Below are positions 11,476-21,660 of a DNA stretch of 64,000 nucleotides, in pieces. The position numbers and the translations under genes are program-made. The notes below the pieces were generated by a model. It worked only from the letters and a program-made list of their open reading frames with translations. It did not search any database and had not been told where the DNA came from. This stretch comes from Halichoerus grypus. Taxonomy: Eukaryota; Chordata; Mammalia; Carnivora; Phocidae. The stretch is taken from contig NC_135713.1 of assembly GCF_964656455.1 (NCBI RefSeq), positions 194,032,404-194,096,403 on the forward strand, written 5' to 3'. How positions within the stretch are numbered: the first letter of the stretch is position 1; each line of letters starts with the position of its first letter.

Positions 11476-11670
11476 TGGGGGGCTCCTCGGGGGAGAAAAT
11501 CATCAGGGCTGGGTGATGATATGGATGGCGCGGGAGAGGGAAGGTGGAGGAAGCCAGCCAGGTTATGGGCTCGCAGCAGCTCCCCGGGGAACCGGTGGCT
11601 GGTCGGTGGATGATTCTGGAGACATTTCTCTTTGTGAGAAAACCGTGTGGAATTTGAAGTGGGGGGCTTG
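11427..11670 (-). repeat. Right arm of the inverted duplication
   Basis: Inverted partner of 10270-10512, separated from it by about 915 bp. Homology starts in the MIR end and runs about 200 bp beyond into sequence that is not MIR, so shared MIR ancestry alone does not explain it. It stops at the G-rich run near 11670. Confidence 0.9.
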
Positions 11671-11689
11671 TGGGGGGGGGAGTGGAGGC

Positions 11690-12010
11690 GTCAGGCCAGC
11701 GCCTAGACGCGGGGCTCTGGAGCTGACGAGAGAAGCAAGGATTTGGGCACCACGGGCATTGGGTGACAGCTGAAGAAGGCAGTATGTGTACTGGGAAGAG
11801 GAGGAGAAGCCGGGACAGAAAGCTGAGGAACACTCCAACTTGAGAACACCGGGCGGAAGAGAAGCTGCAAAGCAGCCGGAGAGGCAGGAGGCAAACCAGG
11901 TGGGCGCGGTTCCATGGCCGCTGCGAAGAGCGCGCTTCAAGGAGCAGGTTATTTATAACCTTGGTGAGTGCACTGAAGACAGATTGCCGAGGATTGCGCA
12001 AACGAGAGGT
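11690..12010 (+). mobile_element. Ancient unresolved repeat, later part
   Basis: 'AAAGCTGAGGAACACTCCAA', 'GGAGAGGCAGGAGGCAAACC', 'GCGCTTCAAGGAGCAGG' follow the distal portion of the same unnamed family. Coding-looking frames on both strands here are by-products of its purine-rich composition. Confidence 0.45.
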
Positions 12011-12409
12011 GAGGCAGTAGACACGATGCTTTCAGGAGCCCGGGCTCTGATTGGTGTGGCCTGAGTTTATGACCAAAATATTTAAAGTCACACAGTTAGT
12101 ACACGGCGCTGTTCATGATGAGTCTGAGAGACCTCCTCGGTTAGGGTCACCTGAAGTCCTACACATCCTGCTTTTGGGGCCAGTGAAGCCCTTTCAGTGA
12201 TTGCTACACGTATTTTTTTTTTTTTAAATTGACGTAGAACATGACATTCGTTTCATGTGTACCACAGAATGAATAGATATCTGTGTATATTGCAAAATGT
12301 TGCAATAAGTCTAGTTAACATCCATCACCCACATAGTTAGAATTCTTTTCCTCTCGTGATGAGAACTTTTAAGATCTATTCGCTTAGCAACTTTCAAATA
12401 TACAGTATT

Positions 12410-12521
12410 TTTTAAGTCTCTTTATTTTATTTATTAATCTCTACACCCGACGTGGGGCTGAAACTCACGACCCCGAGATCAAGAGTCACATGCTCTTCTG
12501 ACTGAGCCAGCCTGGCGCCCC
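12410..12521 (-). mobile_element. CAN-SINE, short type, in L1
   Basis: Minus-strand tRNA-head SINE (GGGGCGCCAGGCTGGCTCAG ... ACGTCGGGTGTAGAGATTAA). TSD from the L1: TCAAATATACAGTATT before, TCAAATATGCAGCATT after. Confidence 0.93.
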
Positions 12522-13405
12522 TCAAATATGCAGCATTATTAACTATAGTCGCCATGCTGTATGTTACATCCTCAGTACTTATTATTTTATAACTGGAAAT
12601 TTGTGCTTTTTGATTCCCTTCGCCAATGTTGCCCCCCTCCCTCCCCAATCCCTGCCTCTGGCAACTGCCAGTTTGTTCTCTGAATGTTTTCTCTATCTGT
12701 GAGTTTTGTTTTGTTTTTTAGATCCACATATGAATGAGATCATACAGCATTTCTTTCTCTGTCTGACATATATATATCTCACATTTTATCTATTCGTCCA
12801 TCAATAGACACAGAGTTTGCCTCCATGTCTTAGTTATTGTAAATAATGCTGCAATGAGTTAGTGTTTTGGATAAACACCCAGAAGTGGAACTGCTGGATC
12901 ATATGGTAGTTCTATTTTTAATTTTTTGAGGAACCTCCATATTGTTTTCCATAGTGGCTGCACCAATTTACATTCCCACCAACAGTGCACAGGGATTCCC
13001 TTTTCTCCACATCCTGATCAATACTTAACTTCTTATCTTTTAGATAGTAGGCATTCTAACAAGGGTGAGGTGATATCTCATTGTCAGCAAGGGTGATTGC
13101 ATTCCCTCATGATGAGTGAGTTGAGCACCTTTTCACGTACCTGTTGGTCACATGTATGTCTCTTTTGGAAAAATATTCAAATCTTCTACTCATTTTTAAA
13201 TTGGGTTTTTGGGTTTTCTTGCTATTGAGTTGTTTGCGTTTTTTAAAAATATATTTTGGATATTAACCTTTTATTGGATATATGATTTGCAAATATTTTC
13301 ATTCAGTAGATTGACTTTTCATTTTGATGATGGTTTCCTCTGCTGTGCAGAAGCTTTTTGGTTTGGTGTAGTTCCACTTGTTGGTTTTTGCTTTTGTTGC
13401 CTTTT

Positions 13406-13514
13406 TAAAAAAAAAAGTTTATTTAAGTAATCTCTATACCCAACATGGGGCTCAATCTCATGACCCTGAGATCAAGAGTCGCCTGCTCTTCCAGCTGAGC
13501 CAACCAGGCACCCT
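13406..13514 (-). mobile_element. CAN-SINE, short type, in L1
   Basis: Minus-strand copy with a B-box region (CATGAGATTGAGCCCCATGT) and A-tail. TSD CTTTTGTTGCCTTT / CTCTTGTTGCCTTT flanks it and restores the L1 reading order when removed. Confidence 0.93.
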
Positions 13515-13924
13515 GCTCTTGTTGCCTTTGATATCAAATCCAAAAAAGCATTGACAAATCGAGGTCAAGGCACTTACCACCTATGGAGTATTATGGTTTC
13601 AGGTCTTATGTTCAAGTCTTTAATCCATTTTGAGTTAATTTTTGTGTATAGTGTAATATCACCCAGTTTCATTCTTTTCCATGTGCCTTCCAGTTTTCCC
13701 CGCGCCATTTATTGAAGAGACTGTCCCATTGTAAATTCTTGGCTCCTTTGTCATAAATTAATTGACTATATATGCATGAGTTTTCCAGGGCATTCTACTC
13801 TGTTCCATTGATCTATGTGTCTGCTTTTATGCCAATATCATATAATTTTATTACTATAGCTTTGTAATATTGTTTGAAATCAGGAAGCATGATGCCTCCA
13901 GCTTTGTTCTTCTTTCTGATACAC

Positions 13925-14035
13925 ATTTTTTAGTGACTACCATGTGACAGGTGCTGCTCTAGACACTGGAGAAACAGCAGGATAAGATAGACAACATCCC
14001 TACCCTTGGGTGTTTGCATTCTGAAGCTTTCCTTC
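13925..14035 (+). mobile_element. Ancient unresolved repeat, 5' fragment
   Basis: 'GTGACTACCATGTGACAGGT', 'GCTGCTCTAGACACTGGAGA', 'AACATCCCTACCCTTGGGTG' match the start of the unnamed family seen at 10.1 kb. Confidence 0.55.
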
Positions 14036-14348
14036 CTCTCTTCATTTTTTTCATTTGTATAGATATTGGCAAAATCAGGTTGCCCCTGACTCATGGTGAC
14101 TCAGTGTCTGGGCTGGTCATTGTGAAATCTCACCAGGTTTACCACCTAGCCCTGAGCAGTATCATCTAGTAACTTGTGCTGCTTCCTCTGGAGTTGCTGT
14201 CTCTGAAGTATAGAAAGTTGGTCTTTGAGAGTCCAAGTCTAAAGCTACAACCAACAGATAGTTCCACAGACTACATGCAAAACCTAAATTTTGCCTCTGA
14301 GGATTTTTAATAGTAATTTATAGAACTACACTTTAAAAGATCATTTTT
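14036..14348. other. Unassigned stretch
   Basis: No repeat or exon recognised. Confidence 0.4.
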
Positions 14349-14543
14349 GGAGCCCCTGGGCGGCTCAGTTGGTTAAGCATCTGACTCTTGATTTTGGCTC
14401 AGGTCATGATCTCAGGGTCGTGAGATCGAGCCCCGCTTTGGGCTCTGTGCTGGGCATGGAGCCTGCTTGAGGTTCTCTCTCTCCCCCTCAGCTCCTCCTC
14501 CCTTGTCTCTCTATCTCTCTTAAATAAATAAATAAATAAATAA
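14349..14543 (+). mobile_element. CAN-SINE, long type (older variant)
   Basis: Plus-strand: GGAGCCCCTGGGCGGCTCAG head, GATCGAGCCCCGCTTTGGGC B-box region, CT-rich body, (TAAA)n tail. TSD AAGATCATTTTT on both sides. The 'GCATCTGACTCTTGATTTTG' body is an older subtype than the copies at 32.4 or 47.9 kb. Confidence 0.94.
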
Positions 14544-14559
14544 AGATCATTTTTAACTT

Positions 14560-16600
14560 TTCATATGAATTTGTACCTGCACAGAATGAAGTTATGTTCC
14601 CACTCTTTTAGGAAAACAGTGGTGGTAAAACAGGCAGAAAGATGAACCTCTGCTGCTACTGTTGGAAAGAGAAGCCTGTCTGAATATGAATCAGGCAGAG
14701 AACATAAGGTTTCATAACAAAAATGTGTTAATGGTCACTAAAGGGGCACATCCCAGAGTCCACTTGAATGATACATTTTGGTTACAAAATTAACATAGAA
14801 AAACCAGCTAATATATCCTGGCTTTAATGCTGTGTTATTTTAAAGAGACTTCTAAGTCAAGAGGCATGAAAAAACTGTGTCTGACAAGGTAGGAAATAAC
14901 ACTATTTGAACTACTTGCTAGGTTACCTCTGACTTCACAATCATCTACCAAATAAAGGACTTTCAAATTACCTACAAAAGTCTCTTTACCCTCCCATAAA
15001 CGATTACTGTACTTTACTATAAAATGCATATTTAGAAGCATCATGGTCCCACATGTTATTTATTTAAACACATCAATACTCTGTGAGAGTAAACAAATAC
15101 TGTAGGCACCGGGGAAAGAGATTATTAGGCGATCACCACGATTTAGGTAAAAATTCTCCAGCTTTCTGAAGTACCACTTGAACCTCATACTGTACTGCAG
15201 GTTTGAAAACTGACCAGGACGAACAAGAAACAGAAATAACTGTTTGGAAATAAATTCACATGAGATAATGCTTAATTTGCAGATCTCAGTTTAGTGGGCC
15301 TACTCAACCAGATGGCCATTTGAAGCCCCCAAATTTTTCCTCCGCAAATACAGACAGGTGGGGGAGGGGGTGGTAATAAAATGTGGACAAGGAGCATGTT
15401 TCTAAAATAGCATTCTGTATTCTCTTCCATTTCTCACCTTTGAACTGCTTCTCAATTTAAAATCCACTCATGGTCATGCATGCTTCTCTTTTAAGTCTCT
15501 GGTGACAATATATTGGGCCAAATATGTGCTTTAAAAATCAACATAAGAAGCCATTTTAAATCAGGAGAGGGAGAAGGAGAGGAGAAGGGAGTAGGAGGAA
15601 TGTGGGCAAGGGAGAAGGGAGTCCTGCTTTGCTGAAAGCAAGAGTGAGTGATTCTTCTTGGCCTCAAAATTCTACATATCTGTGAAATTTCAATGAGGAA
15701 TATTCTAAGAACTTTGTGACATATGTATTCCTCTCTAGTGTAACTTTGCAATGAATTCAAACCAAGTTTCCCTGACTAAGGAGAACAGAATCTGATTGCA
15801 GAATAGATTTCTTTCAGTTCTCTGAAATATCATATATACTGTCCTTCTGTTCTATGACCACATTTGTCAAAAGAAGGGAGCCCTTTTTAATAACATCAAC
15901 CTATTTCACTGTTTTCTTATTAAAAGTTTCTAATATGTTCTCATATCAGAAGTACTAAAGTGAATATTTTATTGGCTCAGCAATAAAGAAAAATGTAAAT
16001 TTAAGCCCCTCTTTAGGCTTCAGGTTCCTTTGGACCAACATCTAAATGGCTATATTAATACCTGACAATCAGGTTTATAAATTCCCCCCCCCCCCTTTTT
16101 CACAACTGGGTACTTGGAAGAAGGAGCTCAGAATTTATTTCTCCTTTTACACAATTAATTAATTTGTAATGACAAAGATTACCGGATTTCTTTAAGTCTT
16201 AGCTTAAAAAAATCTTAAGAGTTTTAAAATCTTATAAAAATGACTCGAATGTAAGCAACAAAGATGAGTGATTTGGGGCCAGTTTTTCTAACACCCCTCT
16301 ACTGAGAGAATGCTGTGAGCGAAGGCAGAGAGGAGGAATTGACGTGGATGGGGGGAGATAATCGGACTCTCCCAGCCAATCTGGCTTAAGAAATCAAGGG
16401 GTGGGGGGTGTAAGGGGCTTGTAAGAAAAGCTCTTTGGCGGCGACTCTTCATTTTATTGTGAAACTGTGACAGAGATGGGCGGTCACACACTGACTTTCA
16501 AGCCTAGAAGAGAGAGACTCCATGTGTAACTGGGAAGCTTTGGGGGGTGGGGCTGATGTCACAGGCTTGACAAGCAATTCGACGCTCCCAAGGATCACAG
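14560..16600. other. Unassigned repeat-poor stretch with a poly-C run
   Basis: No interspersed repeat recognised over about 2 kb directly upstream of the CpG island. A run of about 11 C lies at 16084-16096. GC content rises to the right. Minus-strand frames at 15491-15760 and 16288-16491 have no domain support. Confidence 0.5.
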
Positions 16601-17192
16601 TATCAACAATTTCCCCCTCGGAAGCCCGAGGGGCCGTTCGCTCCGTGTAGACCTACTCTGGACTTGCAGACCCGAGAAGCCTGCGGGGAAGCTGCGCAGC
16701 TGCGGGGGGGCTGCCAGTGTGCAAATAAGTGATCACCGGGTCCCCCACACCTGTCCCTTTGAGGCAGGAAAACACCGGGACAGCCGGGGAGAGGGAGCGG
16801 CCAGGCCGCCAGGCTTCGGCCCGACTTCCCTCCAGAATGGCAGAAGCGGAAAGGAGAGGGTGTTCCCCTTCTCCTCCCCACACCTCCTTGGAGGACTGGG
16901 GGCCGCAGGGGGGGCGCGCGCGGCCGGGGCGGGCCGTTACCTGGCGGGTCAGTCCTTCCCCACCTGCGCGGGCTGAAGGGGCCGAGGGGCGGGACAGGCG
17001 GGCTGGTCCAGGGCGGAGGGGCCGCCCATCAATCGCGCGGGGGCCGTCTCTGTGCTCCTCTTCCTCCTCCCGTCTCGTCTCCCCTCCCGCTACCGGCCCC
17101 TCTTCCTCCTCCTCCCCGGAGGCAGCTTTCCGCGACGGCGGCCCGACTTTCTAGGGGCAGAGGCGGTGGGGGTGGCTGCCTGGCGTCCTCCC

Positions 17193-17206
17193 GTTTCCTT
17201 GGCAAC
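17193..17206. promoter_or_regulatory. X-box-like palindrome 1 (RFX site)
   Basis: GTTTCCTTGGCAAC is an imperfect inverted repeat of the X-box half-sites (consensus GTNRCC, spacer, RGYAAC). RFX factors bind such sites in promoters of ciliary genes. One position departs from the consensus in the left half. Confidence 0.55.
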
Positions 17207-17234
17207 GCGAGCTGGGGGCCGCGAGCGCCGGCGT

Positions 17235-17246
17235 GGGGGCGGGGCC
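17235..17246. promoter_or_regulatory. GC box (Sp1-type)
   Basis: GGGGGCGGGGCC between the two X-box-like motifs, as expected in a TATA-less CpG-island core promoter. Confidence 0.6.
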
Positions 17247-17286
17247 GGGGCCCCGAGGTCTTGAGCCCGGACGCGGGCGCCCCGCG

Positions 17287-17300
17287 GTTGCCGTGGGAAC
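17287..17300. promoter_or_regulatory. X-box-like palindrome 2 (RFX site)
   Basis: GTTGCCGTGGGAAC: a perfect left half-site (GTTGCC) and a right half with one substitution (GGGAAC for RGYAAC). It lies 94 bp from the first motif and about 30 bp before the ATG at 17329. Confidence 0.6.
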
Positions 17301-17328
17301 GGGATGCGGTCGGGGAGGCAGAGCGGTG

Positions 17329-17463
17329 ATGGCGGCGGGCAGAGAAGACACGCGGAAGGAGCACGCGGATTGGCTTTGTCTTGATGCCCAAGCCCAGACC
17401 CAGATATTGAGGCCATCACCCCTGCTCCGAATCGGTGCTGTGCTTTATAAAGAACGTGATTAG
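17329..17463 (+). other. Short open frame at the CpG island edge, possible first exon
   Basis: ATG at 17329 has G at -3 and G at +4 (good Kozak) and opens a 44-codon frame starting MAAGREDTRKEHADW and ending at TAG 17461-17463. The same frame is open upstream to 17233. 'MAAG' is typical of CpG-island first exons, but I do not recognise the peptide. It could be the start of a coding exon with an unidentified donor, a short upstream ORF, or chance in a non-coding RNA. Confidence 0.25.
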
Positions 17464-18040
17464 AAAACGAGAGGGGAAAATAGTTTTAACTGAATAAAGG
17501 AATATTAAAGGCAATAGATGGGTAGAGGAAAGACAGTGCGGCCCTGGTGTTTGAGCTGTTCGGAGGTTCTCGGAAATACCTGCTCCGAAATAAGAAGGAA
17601 GAAATAAACGATTAAGGGAGACACCCTGTCAGTTGCAGAACTGAGACCAGATCCCAGTTATCTCCTAGTTATTAGTAATCTGGGCTGCCTTTCCCAAGGA
17701 AGGACATTCTTAGAGGTTTAGACTAGTGCCCATAGGTTTGGAACCTGTGCTAGCCTCACCTTCTCTCTGCCAGGTTTATTTCTGTCTGTGGTTTTTGGTA
17801 GGCCAAGATGCTCTTCCATTCATTTTGCACATGTAGGCACTCAATAACTTGCCAACTGATGTCAAGTTAGGGCATTTTTGATTGGGTAGAGAATAGAGGG
17901 AAAGGAAAATAGGAATTCTTGGACCTCTTTCATCAGTGCCCAGCATCCCTAGGTGTCTGTGGTTTACGGGTATCCTCTCAGCAATCCCCCAAGTCCAGTT
18001 GGCATCCATATCTCCTGCAGCATTGCACCCTTCCTTCTAT
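17464..18040. other. Unassigned stretch downstream of the CpG island
   Basis: No repeat recognised; intron-like sequence if a + strand transcript starts at the island. Confidence 0.4.
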
Positions 18041-18044
18041 TCTT

Positions 18045-18400
18045 ATCACCACCACCCTAGTTTGGGGCTCCAGGACCTCATGACTGGATTATTGTAAGGA
18101 CCTCCTGACCGCGTCTTAAGCCCCTGTCTTCCATACCCTAGCCCCACCATTTCCCTGATTCTGTAAGCAGCTTGGGTCTCATGCTGTGGCCCTGCTAAGA
18201 AGTTCTCAAAGATTCCTCACTGTGGCATAAAATCTGAACTCTTGACTACGGCTTTCCCTATACCCTCCCCCAGGCTCGCTTTCTTGGTTTTCCTGTCAGC
18301 ACTTCTTCATTCATACTTCAGCAGACCAGACTGCACATGATACTCTGAACGTCACTCCCTGCCTTCACACCAAATCCTAAGGCACATCCTGAGCCAGGCG
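18045..18400 (+). mobile_element. L2 LINE fragment
   Basis: 'GGATTATTGTAAGGACCTCC', 'TTCTCAAAGATTCCTCACTG', 'GGCATAAAATCTGAACTCTT' and 'CTTCCCTATACCC'-type motifs follow L2 sequence upstream of the segment seen at 7.7 kb. Degraded. Confidence 0.6.
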
Positions 18401-18634
18401 GAGCCCAGATAATATGTACGTAGGTGAAACCTTTGTTTTGGGCACTTTTCATCCAACCTCCATTGGTCCTTCAGGAGTCATTAGTACCTTTCTGTCCATG
18501 GTAGCTCAGCCCATGTTCTGTTCTTGTTCTCAGCTGGTTATCAAGTAATTCTTATCAAAGCATTAATTGCTAATTGAAGCATTAACTGGTAAGTACTAAC
18601 CTAAGACCCCTCCCCATGGTTTTTACCTTTCCAT

Positions 18635-19080
18635 CTTTTTAAAATTATTTTTTAAAATTCAAGTATGGTCGACACACCATGTTACATTAGTTTCAGATGT
18701 AGAACATAGTGATTCAACAAGTTTATACATCATGCCGTGCTCACCACAAGTGTAGCTGCCATCTGTCACCATACCATGCTCTTACAGGATCATTGACTGC
18801 ACTCCTGATGCTGTGCCTTTTATTTCCATGCCTTATTCATTCCATAACTGAAAGCCTATTTCTCCCACTCCCCAGGTACCCATTGTGCCCCTCCCCCACC
18901 CCTCCCCCTCTGGCAACTGTTCTGTGTATATATGTAGGTCTGATTCTGCTGTTTGTTTGGATTCCACATATGAGCGAAATCATATGGTATTTGTCTTTCT
19001 CAGTCTGACTTACTTCACGTAGCATAATACCCTCTAGGTCCATCCATGTTGTCCCAATTTGCCTTTCAATCTTTAAGACA
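18635..19080 (-). mobile_element. L1 LINE 3' fragment
   Basis: Minus-strand L1 3' UTR and ORF2 end: 'CACCATGTTACATTAGTTTC', 'CCCCTCTGGCAACTGTTCTG', 'TTGGATTCCACATATGAGCG', 'TAGGTCCATCCATGTTGTCC'. 5'-truncated. Confidence 0.88.
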
Positions 19081-19199
19081 CACTGATCGAAACTATAATA
19101 GTGAAATGATAGATGGAGGGTTTGTTCTGTTGAAGTTAGGACCCCCTTCAAATAAAAATAATCATAACGATTAATGATAATCAGGAATTATTAATGACT

Positions 19200-19315
19200 A
19201 ACAGAGGAGGAAGTGGAAGCCGAGGTGAGATGGTTGAAGAGAAGTGACATGCCCGAGGACACAGGTAAGAAGCAGACCAGGGCTCAAAAGCAGGGTTCTC
19301 ACTCCTGATGTTGCC
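19200..19315 (-). mobile_element. MIR SINE fragment
   Basis: 'AGAGAAGTGACATGCCCGAG', 'GACACAGGTAAGAAGCAGAC', 'CAGGGCTCAAAAGCAGGGTT' match the central and 5' MIR in reverse. Confidence 0.75.
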
Positions 19316-19339
19316 TACTAGTAAGAAAAGCACCATGGC

Positions 19340-19495
19340 ACATGTTAGATCCAGATTTTCTCCTTCCACTTCAACATCTGTATAAAATAATACTATCTAC
19401 CTCAAAGCATCACTGTGGAGATTAAATAAGAGAGGGCAAAGCATTTAACATCATTCTTGGTCTGCAGTAAGCACTCAATAATTTACTTTCTGAGG
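19340..19495 (+). mobile_element. MIR SINE fragment, opposite orientation
   Basis: 'CAACATCTGTATAAAATAAT', 'CTATCTACCTCAAAGCATCA', 'TGTGGAGATTAAATAAGAGA', 'GCAGTAAGCACTCAATAATT' are the MIR 3' half. Lies tail-on to the MIR at 19200-19315. Confidence 0.8.
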
Positions 19496-19555
19496 CACAT
19501 TTTAAGAGTTTATTTAATGCACATGAGTGAAAACCATAAATATTTTCAGATTTTT

Positions 19556-19680
19556 ATTTTTTATTTTATTTTAATTTTTTTATTTTTTAAGTAATCTCTA
19601 CTCCCAATGTGGGGCTCGAACTCACAACCCTGAGATCAAGAGTCTCATGCTCCACTGACTGAGCCAGCCAGGCACACCGC
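19556..19680 (-). mobile_element. CAN-SINE, short type
   Basis: Minus strand: CTGGCTGGCTCAGTCAGTGG head, TTCGAGCCCCACATTGGGAG B-box region, A-rich tail with T-rich expansion. TSD TATTTTCAGATTTT / TATTCTCAGATTTT. Confidence 0.94.
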
Positions 19681-21434
19681 TATTCTCAGATTTTCAATAA
19701 CAAAGTTTGGAGATGTCACTTCATAGCTCAGTTTTAAACTTTTCTACATTTCCAAGTGTTTCTGAAAATTAAGCTCCATGAAAAGAATCCTGGTGCTCTT
19801 GAAAGAAGGTGGCAGTACTAGGGGCCGGCCCATAAACAGTTACCCAGTGACTCCAACTTTAGTGTTTACTGAGTAAACTTAAGCTTGGCATGTCAATACA
19901 GTAAGATTGGTTCTAGCATTAAGAAGCAAAGTGCTAAGGAAGAGAAATATTAACATGAGGGAAAAAAACTAAACAATTCCCAATTGGGGAAAGAATCTTC
20001 CTTTTTGTAAAATTCTTTGCAAAAATGTCCCTGGTAGATGATGAATAAGTGAAGAAAACAGAACTTAGACTCAAGTAAATCATGGGTTCTAATGATGGAG
20101 ATATTTGATGTTTGCAAATAAGCAACAGGAAGTTCTTTAGCTTAATCTAAGAGTTCTGCAGAGGGCAGCTTCAAGTATAAAATTTCAGAAGTGTTCCATG
20201 TATTAAGTTTCAGAAATAACATTTTTGAGGGAAATATTGAATTCAGTGCAAAGAGTAAGCTGTCCAGAGGGGGTAGTTATGCATTCTAAGCCTCCTAAGA
20301 CTGGGACTACCTGCTAAGCCTGGGATATCCAGGAGCCTCATGGAGACCTGGCTGAGCTACTCACCTGATCTGGAACAACACAAGCTCTTTGTCCACCTAA
20401 TATTTCTTCTTCCTAACAGAGGAGTCTAACTAGGTCACTTCGTTACTGTCTAATCAGGAACTCTCCTGCCAAATGGCCTCAGAAGCTGCTGGCCTCCCTT
20501 ATTATATACACCTCAGTCAGTTTTACCTTGGGCCGCGCCATGACTGATGGGTTTCTGTTCTCATCAGTTAAGGCCAATGTGGAGATGGTGCTTTAATTCA
20601 ATGCGCAAGGCATGAACCAGCAGTTTGTTTATAGAAAGGATCTCTAGGAGTGGCTTTCCTGAGAAGGGGACTGTGGGCATGGTGATCCTCTAAAGCCTCA
20701 GGGGTCTCCTCCAGAACCTCTCTATGTGGGGGATCCATCTGATTAATTTTAGAAACTGGCTAATGGCTTATTGAATATGCCTTGGGCTGTTTTGACATTC
20801 TGCATTTATCCCATAGCTATATTTGGCCAGACAAAGCATGCAATGTGATAGTCTCTTAATGTCACTTACGAAAAGTGGCCTGTAGAGTTGTCTTTAAGGT
20901 GGCCGGATTGCTGGGTAGGCTGTTTCGAGGTGAGCCCTCTGGACATTTTGAGGGAGGTCATTGAAGACCCAGGGTCCTTGATTTTGTAGGATCAGATATG
21001 CCATTTCAGTTCATTTGGAGCCAATCTTTTTAGGAACGATTCCCAATGATCCACTCAGCAGAGACGAAATGCCCTCCACCTGACCAAGTTATTATTTCAT
21101 CTCAGAGAATATAACTGGTAACTGACCAGCCCTGGTTATGTGCATAAGGTACTTTCCCCACCAGAGGAAAAGGCATCCCTAGGAGATCAAATTAAAGATC
21201 AGAAGCCTTAGTGAATATTGAATTCAATCAAAGGGACTTGAGTGTTCTTAAGGGATTTCTCTAGCAGGCTGAGGAGGCCTTAAGGAATCACATCCCTTCC
21301 CTCCAGAGTTGTTTCAGTCTGGATAACTGATTTGGATTATTCACCTCAAAGCATTCAGAGACCTTCCTACATCTTGGTTTCAGTTAACTCACTTGCTGCT
21401 TCCCTTCACGGGACCGTTTCTCTTCCACTCATGC
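19681..21434. other. Unassigned stretch
   Basis: About 1.75 kb with no repeat I can name and no exon with both splice signals and an open frame. Confidence 0.45.
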
Positions 21435-21436
21435 CA

Positions 21437-21660
21437 TTAACAGCGTAGTTTGGAGTTGAGAAGAGCAGGGTTGGAATCCCACCAGTAACACTCGCTGTGT
21501 GACAGTGAACAACATTCAGCCCCCTCACACTTCAAAATCCTCATAGTTAAAATGGGAATCGTCAGAGCCTCCTTGCCAGCTTGTTGGGAGGATTAATGAA
21601 ATGAAGTTTCTGGCACCGCGTCTGCCATGTCGTAGCTGCTCAGCGAATGGTAGCTATCTC
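21437..21660 (+). mobile_element. MIR SINE
   Basis: A nearly complete MIR: 'GCGTAGTTTGGAGTTGAGAA', 'GGGTTGGAATCCCACCAGTA', 'CACTCGCTGTGTGACAGTGA', 'CATAGTTAAAATGGGAATCG', 'TGTTGGGAGGATTAATGAAA', ending at 'GTAGCTGCTCAGCGAATGGT'. Confidence 0.88.

Larger units (their letters stand above)
12212..13915 (-). mobile_element. L1 LINE fragment (3' UTR and ORF2 end), two SINE insertions
   Basis: Minus-strand L1. From left to right: poly-T, 3' UTR ('TCACCCACATAGTTAGAATT'), then ORF2 C-terminal coding sequence in reverse ('TGGATCATATGGTAGTTCTA', 'TTCCCACCAACAGTGCACAG', 'TTCCATTGATCTATGTGTCT'). Several stops and indels: a dead, 5'-truncated copy. Interrupted by SINEs at 12410-12521 and 13406-13514. Confidence 0.92.
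16610..17375. promoter_or_regulatory. CpG island, probable promoter
   Basis: The densest CpG stretch in the window, strikingly richer than the AT-rich surroundings. It contains GC boxes, a CT-rich initiator-like region (17045-17120), an inverted CCAAT (ATTGG, about 17369-17373) and two RFX-type palindromes. In mammals such islands usually mark a transcription start. Direction is unresolved: the + strand offers a short ATG frame at 17329 in good Kozak context, while the minus strand offers a splice donor CAG|GTAACG with its GT at 16940-16939. A bidirectional promoter fits both. Confidence 0.8.

Noticed and set aside
17029..17419. Arg/Pro-rich minus-strand frames in the CpG island
   Set aside because: GC-rich sequence is open by composition in most frames; residues are low-complexity and no splice-consistent product was recognised.
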